Shown here one piece after another: positions 59,182-64,000 of a stretch of 64,000 nucleotides of DNA (its first letter is position 1; each line of letters starts with the position of its first letter). Location of the stretch: positions 62,001 to 126,000 of the forward strand of contig BSBK01002163.1 of assembly GCA_027943335.1 (NCBI GenBank), given 5' to 3'. A model generated the notes under the pieces. The model saw only the letters and a list, made by a program, of their open reading frames with translations. It ran no database searches and had not been told where the DNA came from. This DNA comes from Chamaecyparis obtusa. Taxonomy: Eukaryota; Streptophyta; Pinopsida; Cupressales; Cupressaceae. The translations under genes and the position numbers were made by a program.

Positions 59182-60082
59182 ATGGCACAATCACCGAGGT
59201 AAAATGATTTGGATGAAATTCATATTTTTTTTACCATTTGTTGAGTAAATCATGGAGGTGATTACTCTTCTATTTTGTAATCATTAATCCCTATGCAACA
59301 CTTGGAGCCAATCAGAATTAGGAAAAGGTTAAGCAACAAAATGAGTTAATCTGGATTGTAGATCTCAAATCTTGGAGGAATTCAGTTGTTTATATAAGAT
59401 GAGTTTTGAACCCTAATAGAACTGTGTATGTGTGTGTGGATGTGAAAGGAAAGAGAGAATATCTTCAGACCAATGAAGTATTTTGATTGACTTCAGTGAC
59501 CGAGTGAAACAGAGTAAAGTAGTGAAGGATAAAACATAGATAAACTTGATAGATAAGATCAAATCAATACTAGAAGGAGAAGATCTGTAATCAACATATA
59601 GTGTAGACCAAAGGATTAGGTACTGAGACATTCTAACAAGTGTATTAGGGTAAATCTCTTAGCATAGTGGTTTTAACAGCCCTTATTTAATCTCTTAACT
59701 GATTGCTTACTTATTTGTAAGTTTTAAATCCTTTTACAAGGTAGATTGTACAAGTCTTTAAGCTCTTAATAGGGCAGACCCCTCATAGGGTAGATCATAT
59801 TTTGTGATCAAATTTGTAGCCCTAATAGGAAAACTTTATATTGTAGTAGTGAATATTTTTGGGTGTCATCCACACCCCAGTTTTACCTTTCAAGGGTTTC
59901 GGGGTAACCAAATTACTGTGTTATGAGTACATTCATTAATGATGTTTAGTTTATTAGTTTCATTACATTGATGAAGTTGTGATAATTCTATGCAAGTTTT
60001 TAGTAATGTTAAAATGGATTAATATGTGATATCTAATTCACCCCCCCCTCTCAACATCACATTTCCCAATATATTTCTAACA
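59182..60082 (+). repeat. Right LTR of element D, second part
   Basis: Continues from 49291. A TATA-like TATATAAG is at 59391-59398. It ends TTTCTAACA at 60082, followed by TTATC, the duplication partner of TTATG at 42091-42095. Together with 48997-49291 it totals 1196 bp, against 1194 bp for the left LTR. Confidence 0.9.
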
Positions 60083-60087
60083 TTATC

Positions 60088-60283
60088 TTTACAAGATAGA
60101 TCAATCCTTATACAAGGAGATAAAAACCCTAAAAGGAAACCTAGGTTGCATAATAATCATTAATAAAAGAGTTAATCATTATATGCCTAAAGTTTAGCTT
60201 AAGTAAAGAAAGTGGTAATAAGTTACTTAATGATTAAAACAATATGATTTAATTAATAATAAAAACAACTTGTTACTCTAGAA
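60088..60283 (-). repeat. 5' LTR of element E, second part (split)
   Basis: Matches 39752-39945. The right end reads TCTAGAA where the partner has TCTAACA. It is followed by the target duplication AAATA (60284-60288). Confidence 0.85.
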
Positions 60284-60288
60284 AAATA

Positions 60289-60845
60289 TAATCATCTGCA
60301 TGTTCCCTAAACTAGAAACAATTTCATCTATTTATACAAATTCACAAGCCTCAAGTCACCCTATGATGATTATATTTCCCAATGAGAATAAAATGTATTA
60401 CAAAATATAGGTCAAGACCCAAATCATAAGGATCACCCTCTAGGAGATAAAACATGACTTGAAATCCTTCAAGTAGGCTAGACAAAGGTATAGATACATC
60501 AAGAAATAAACCATCAAGCTTTTTTGATCATTGAGAAATTACTTTGCATCATCAAAAAACAAAAAATGGTTGTGAAACGTGAAGAACAATTAAGTGTTTC
60601 CAAGAATCCAAAAGATCTTGTTAGAAAAGTAACTAATCGTGGTGTGAACCAAGGTGAAGGTTCAACATGGTTCTAGAAACACGCCATGAGGGATGCAATA
60701 GCTGAAGATCAAAGTTGAAGGTACATTGAAAAAAATCAGAGACTGAATCAACATGAAAATAGATAACAAATATTTTTGGTTCATGCAAGAGTACCAAGAA
60801 ACCCAAGATGCTTACACATAAGAGATCTAGGGTTATTGAAAAGTG
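60289..60845. other. No gene seen
   Basis: A gene-free stretch right of element E, possibly the 3' part of the gypsy fragment that follows. Confidence 0.45.
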
Positions 60846-60849
60846 AGCC

Positions 60850-61480
60850 TCTCACTTTTTTGGGGCTAAAGTAAAACCAATATTATTAACCTCATCTCAA
60901 GAAATCCATGAATAGTCTTCCACCAGTTTTCCCTTTTACTTGACAAGATAGTCTTTATATTGTTTACCTCCAGTGCCTCTACAAATTCTTCTATCCAAAA
61001 CCTTTTCTATCACATCCATCTTCTTCTTAGGATACTACTGCTCCACATATGATCCATCATTATCATTGAAATAAACCTCATGATACTCATACAAATATAT
61101 GACATTGAATATAGGTAATATATCCATGCCATCTAGAATCTAAACTTCATATGTATTATATGAATCAAATCTCCTCAAGATCTTACTTGGTCCAAACTTA
61201 CTCATTTTTATCTTATTGTATGTTCCAATAGGAAATCTTCCCTTCTTCAAGTATACCATAACTTCATCCCCCAATTTAAATTATTTACATCTCCTCTTTT
61301 CATATTTTTTTCCCTTATACTTTTGGTTCATTTTCTCCAAATTCCATTTGACTCCATCATGCAATGCTTTCATGTGTTTGGAAAAATCTTCTCCTTATGA
61401 AATCCTCTTAAACCCATGACTTATATCTCTTAATTCTATTAATTCTCTAAGGTTCATCCCTATAACTATTTCTGATGAAC
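60850..61480 (-). pseudogene. Gypsy integrase C-terminus and chromodomain fragment
   Basis: On the minus strand the readable blocks are RDISHGFKRIS, KWNLEKMNQKYK, FKLGDEVMVYLKKGRFPIGT with the GPY-like KFGPSKILRRFDSYN, DGMDILPIFNV, and a chromodomain-like VIEKVLDRRICRGTGGKQY followed by KGKLVEDYSWIS. Several stops interrupt them. It is a chromovirus distinct from element C: the GPY spacing and the YNK-KM-KFGP wording differ. The 5' side (right) is cut at about 61480. Confidence 0.78.
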
Positions 61481-61484
61481 TACA

Positions 61485-61755
61485 ACTGATTGAATATCTG
61501 AATGAATTGAAGAAACAATGATTAGAGATCACCCAGCTACTAAAATGTTATGTAAGATGATTAAATCAGTCAATATGTTGTCATTTCAATGTCAACTAGT
61601 GTTGACAGACTTACAATGTTAGTTACAAACATCTGAACATCTATTGTAGGAAGAAAAGATGAAGAACTCAGATATCTACATGAGGAAAAGATGGATATGA
61701 TAGATAAATATAAGGAAAACATTGGGTAACTTATTGACGAGTCTATGGATTTATA
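61485..61755. other. Short interval of uncertain nature
   Basis: Lys/Glu/Ile-rich translations with stops hint at a decayed helical coding tail, but nothing is recognisable. It ends where the tentative LTR of element F starts. Confidence 0.3.
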
Positions 61756-62990
61756 TTGTTGACTTGAGCGTGTTACGTTAATCTATTATGAAGAAGAGAT
61801 TTTAAATTGAGCATGTTAATGTGGTCGATAATTGAAGATTTCTGTATACACTGAGCTAGTGCAGTGTATACTGATTGAAAGTATTAATCGAGCTAGTTCA
61901 ACTAGTTATCAACAATGGATTTCTATATCAACTGAGTATGGATGAAAACATTAAATGCTAAGAATAGCTGACTAAAATTAATGAGCTAGCTATTGGTATG
62001 ATTTTGAGGTTAAGGATGAAGTTTGTTATGAGATCCACAGTTGACAAAATTCAAAGATCATCTAAAGGATGAGATTGAAACATGTTAATGACACATATGC
62101 CTAGGAAGTTTTAAGATGCAAAATGGACAAAGCACATTAAGCGACAAAATCTAATGGCTGATATGAAAATAGTTTAATTTTCTATATAAGAGATATGAGT
62201 TTCATTATTGAAACATGTCGAAAGAAGGAGACTGTAGAGAATTTGCATGAAGAACTTATTCATGCATGTCTGATCAGACTGGTTAGTGAAAGAACCAAGA
62301 CTGTAGAGTTTACCAAGCGTCAGAGAACCATTGACCGAGTGAAAGTAAGTTGAAGAATATTGAGGAAGTGAATTGATTAATGATCAAAGGATTTTTATGG
62401 GCTTAGCATAGATCTGAATATCTACAATTGAGTTGTATTTGAATCAAATCATTACTGTATCAATTTAACCATTGATTTGGAAAATCTCTTAATTGGGTGG
62501 ACTTAACCATCTTATATTCTACCCTATGTCATTCAAATAATGTACATTGTTATCTTGTTGACCCCATAGTGAATGCTGGTCAAAATTTTACTTTTAGTGA
62601 TAAATCCTCTAACCAAGTCACACCTAACAGTGTGTATTATAACCTTTAACAGGGTTGGCTCTTCACCGAGCTCATTTCAGAAGAGTGAATTATTTTGGGT
62701 TATCGTTCCTAGGTGGTTTTTCCCTTAACAGGGTTTCCATGTTAAATCATTTTGTTATGTGTTATTTGTGATGATTGTGTTTATATCATATTTTACATAC
62801 TGCATAGTTTATTTAGTCGATAATCACATTTGGATATTTACTGGTAATTGGTATAATGGATAGACAAATTGATATTTTATGTTATCGAGCTACATAATTT
62901 GTTGGGATTTTTTTACAAGGTACATATTTGTATTTGGAACTGTAAGATAACTGATCTTACTAATTCACCCCCCTCTTAGTTATTCTAACA
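61756..62990 (+). repeat. 5' LTR of copia F (left end tentative)
   Basis: The right end is firm: ...TTCACCCCCCTCTTAGTTATTCTAACA at 62990, directly followed by a primer site. The left end is proposed at TGTTGACTTGAGCG (61756) because it gives 1235 bp, like the LTRs of A, B and D. CTAACAGTG / TTAACAGGGT words and the GGTTTCC...TTGTTATGTG block agree with the other copia LTRs. The partner LTR is outside the window. Confidence 0.55.
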
Positions 62991-62991
62991 A

Positions 62992-63003
62992 TTGGCATCA
63001 GAG
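62992..63003 (+). promoter_or_regulatory. Primer-binding site of copia F
   Basis: TTGGCATCAGAG, one substitution from the tRNA-Met site TTGGTATCAGAG used by A and D. Confidence 0.85.
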
Positions 63004-63056
63004 TGTATTGGTTTCTTGGAAGAAAGTTTTAAGGACTTGAGTAGAAATATTACAAG

Positions 63057-63983
63057 ATGTATAAGAGGGAAGTGCCAAAACTGAACAAACACAACTTTAC
63101 TACATGGAAAATCTGGATGAGACTTCACATATCTAGAATTGGAGAATCTGCTATACCTTTACTGAACAATGGCTACATACAACTGACAGTTGGTCCTTTT
63201 ACTCTTAATCAATTGAGAGACTGCCATGAACATAATATTACTATGATAGAAATTGATGTTGCTCTATCTGATGTTGAATTTGAGGATGTCAAGGATTGCA
63301 CTACAATGAAGGAAATGTGGGATAAACTTTCCCTAGTTTATGGTGGTGATGTGAATGTGATGAGAGCTAGAGATGAAAACCTGAGAGGCATATTTGATGA
63401 CATGAAGATGAAGGAAGGAGAGAATATTACACAGTACACAAACTGAATCAAAGAGGTAGTCAATGCTATCTGAGGAGCTGGTGGTACTATTTCTGAGGAC
63501 AACGTGGTAAGTAAGATATTGAGAACCTTTTTGCTTGTCTATACAATCAGAATATATGCTATTCATGAAATGAGGTCTGCACCTAATTGCACTCTTACTC
63601 TTGATAGTCTGATTGGAAAGTTAACAAATTTTGAGTTGAATAATTTTGACAATAGTGTTGTACCGAGTGTTGAGTTTTCTTTTATGTCTTCTTTGAAGAT
63701 TGGTAAATCTATCAGTAAGAATAATATAAGGAATGAAAGTGATAGTAATACTGATGATGAGCTTAATGATCTCAAAGAACTTATGGCCCAGAGACTGCAT
63801 AAAGGTAAAGGTAGATATAAGGGAAAGTTACCTTTAGCTTGTTTTAATTGTAAAGAAGTTGGCCATATTACTGCAAGACGTCCTAACAGGAAAGAGGATG
63901 ATAAAGATAGAGACCAATCTAGTGATGGGAAGTATGGAAGAAGAAACAATAGAGGCTACCAAAACTACAACAGATACAACTAA
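63057..63983 (+). pseudogene. Copia F gag
   Basis: Frame from ATG 63057: LNKHNFTTWKIWMRLHI is the copia gag N-terminal block, followed by a UBN2-like capsid region (DCTTMKEMWDKLSLVYGGD, MKEGENITQYTN). Stops are at 63444 and 63471 (both TGA), after which the same frame continues to the basic tail. The zinc knuckle at 63840-63881 reads C-FN-C-KEVG-H-ITAR-R, its last Cys replaced by Arg (CGT). A TAA at 63981 ends the frame near the edge. Fewer lesions than in A suggest a younger copy, though this is an impression only. Confidence 0.85.
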
Positions 63984-64000
63984 GATCACAAAGATAAGGG

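Larger units (their letters stand above)
42096..60082 (+). mobile_element. Pol-less copia-like LTR element D
   Basis: Plus-strand element with left LTR 42096-43289, primer site 43291-43303, a gag-like frame 43354-44685, a second large frame 45253-48816, a polypurine tract 48985-48996, and right LTR 48997-49291 plus 59182-60082 (split by a LINE). Target duplication TTATG / TTATC (one mismatch). Without the LINE it is about 8.1 kb. No protease, integrase, RT or RNase H motif is visible anywhere inside. LTR U5 structure and primer site resemble copia elements A, B and F in this window. Confidence 0.87.
39573..60283 (-). mobile_element. Non-autonomous LTR element E (host of the nest)
   Basis: Minus-strand element. 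Its 3' LTR is 39573-39945, the internal region 39946-41917, and the 5' LTR is 41918-42095 plus 60088-60283, split by element D. Target duplication AAATA at 39568-39572 and 60284-60288. Without the insertion it is about 2.7 kb, with 373/374-bp LTRs. The 1.97-kb internal region has no readable gag or pol. It therefore depended on another element's enzymes, and is larger than a classical TRIM. Confidence 0.85.
62991..64000 (+). mobile_element. Ty1/copia element F, 5' part, runs off the edge
   Basis: Primer site, leader and gag follow the LTR. Protease and pol would lie beyond 64000. The superfamily call rests on the copia-type gag and LTR layout. Confidence 0.8.

Noticed and set aside
63563..63949. 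Leu/Ser-rich minus-strand frame of 128 codons
   Set aside because: It is antisense to copia F gag, whose plus-strand frame carries gag motifs.

Overview
The window is nuclear DNA from a seed plant with a large, transposon-filled genome. Plant-type Ty1/copia, Ty3/gypsy (chromovirus and Tat-like) and LINE sequences cover most of it, with AT-rich decayed sequence between them. The one recognisable cellular gene is a plant SKP1-like gene at 35.7-36.3 kb, with one GT-AG intron in its coding region. A gymnosperm would fit the style of the repeats, but nothing seen here proves it. No rRNA, tRNA, CRISPR array or organellar block was seen.

Layout, left to right. 1-3418: 5' end of a minus-strand Tat-like gypsy element (leader, primer site, LTR), inserted beside a decayed unidentified gene (to about 4.45 kb). 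5.67-10.34 kb: minus-strand copia element (A), complete at its 5' side but cut inside reverse transcriptase. Its LTR also has a polypurine tract on its outer side, and behind that lies an unrecognised decayed reading frame (10.35-12.19 kb). 13.6-15.4 kb: ruined LINE. 15.4-20.6 kb: no recognised genes, but a TATA-bearing, LTR-like transcription region and a copied 165-bp block. 20,633-32,125: a structurally complete chromovirus (C) with 3.3-kb LTRs, perfect TATAA target duplications and a gag-pol frame with 15 in-frame stops. 32.1-39.6 kb: AT-rich sequence, a short GC-rich island and the SKP1-like gene.

39,573-60,283 is a four-deep nest. A small minus-strand element without coding capacity (E, duplication AAATA) was split by a plus-strand, copia-like element lacking pol (D, LTRs about 1.19 kb). 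D's right LTR was split by a minus-strand LINE (14-bp duplication), and the LINE body was in turn replaced or interrupted by copia B, a transposase-like pseudogene and a truncated Tat-like LTR. After the nest come a gypsy integrase/chromodomain fragment (60.85-61.48 kb) and the LTR and gag of another copia element (F), which runs off the right edge.

The most unusual content is element D. It has intact LTR, primer-site and polypurine signals but no protease, integrase or reverse transcriptase. It carries a gag-like frame with a coiled-coil-like N-terminal part and five zinc-knuckle positions, then a second, roughly 1,190-codon frame of unknown function with its own TATA-like upstream spacer. 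If D moved, enzymes from related copia elements (A, B and F share its LTR U5 layout) probably served it. All element genes are broken by stops or frameshifts, so the region looks silenced and decaying.
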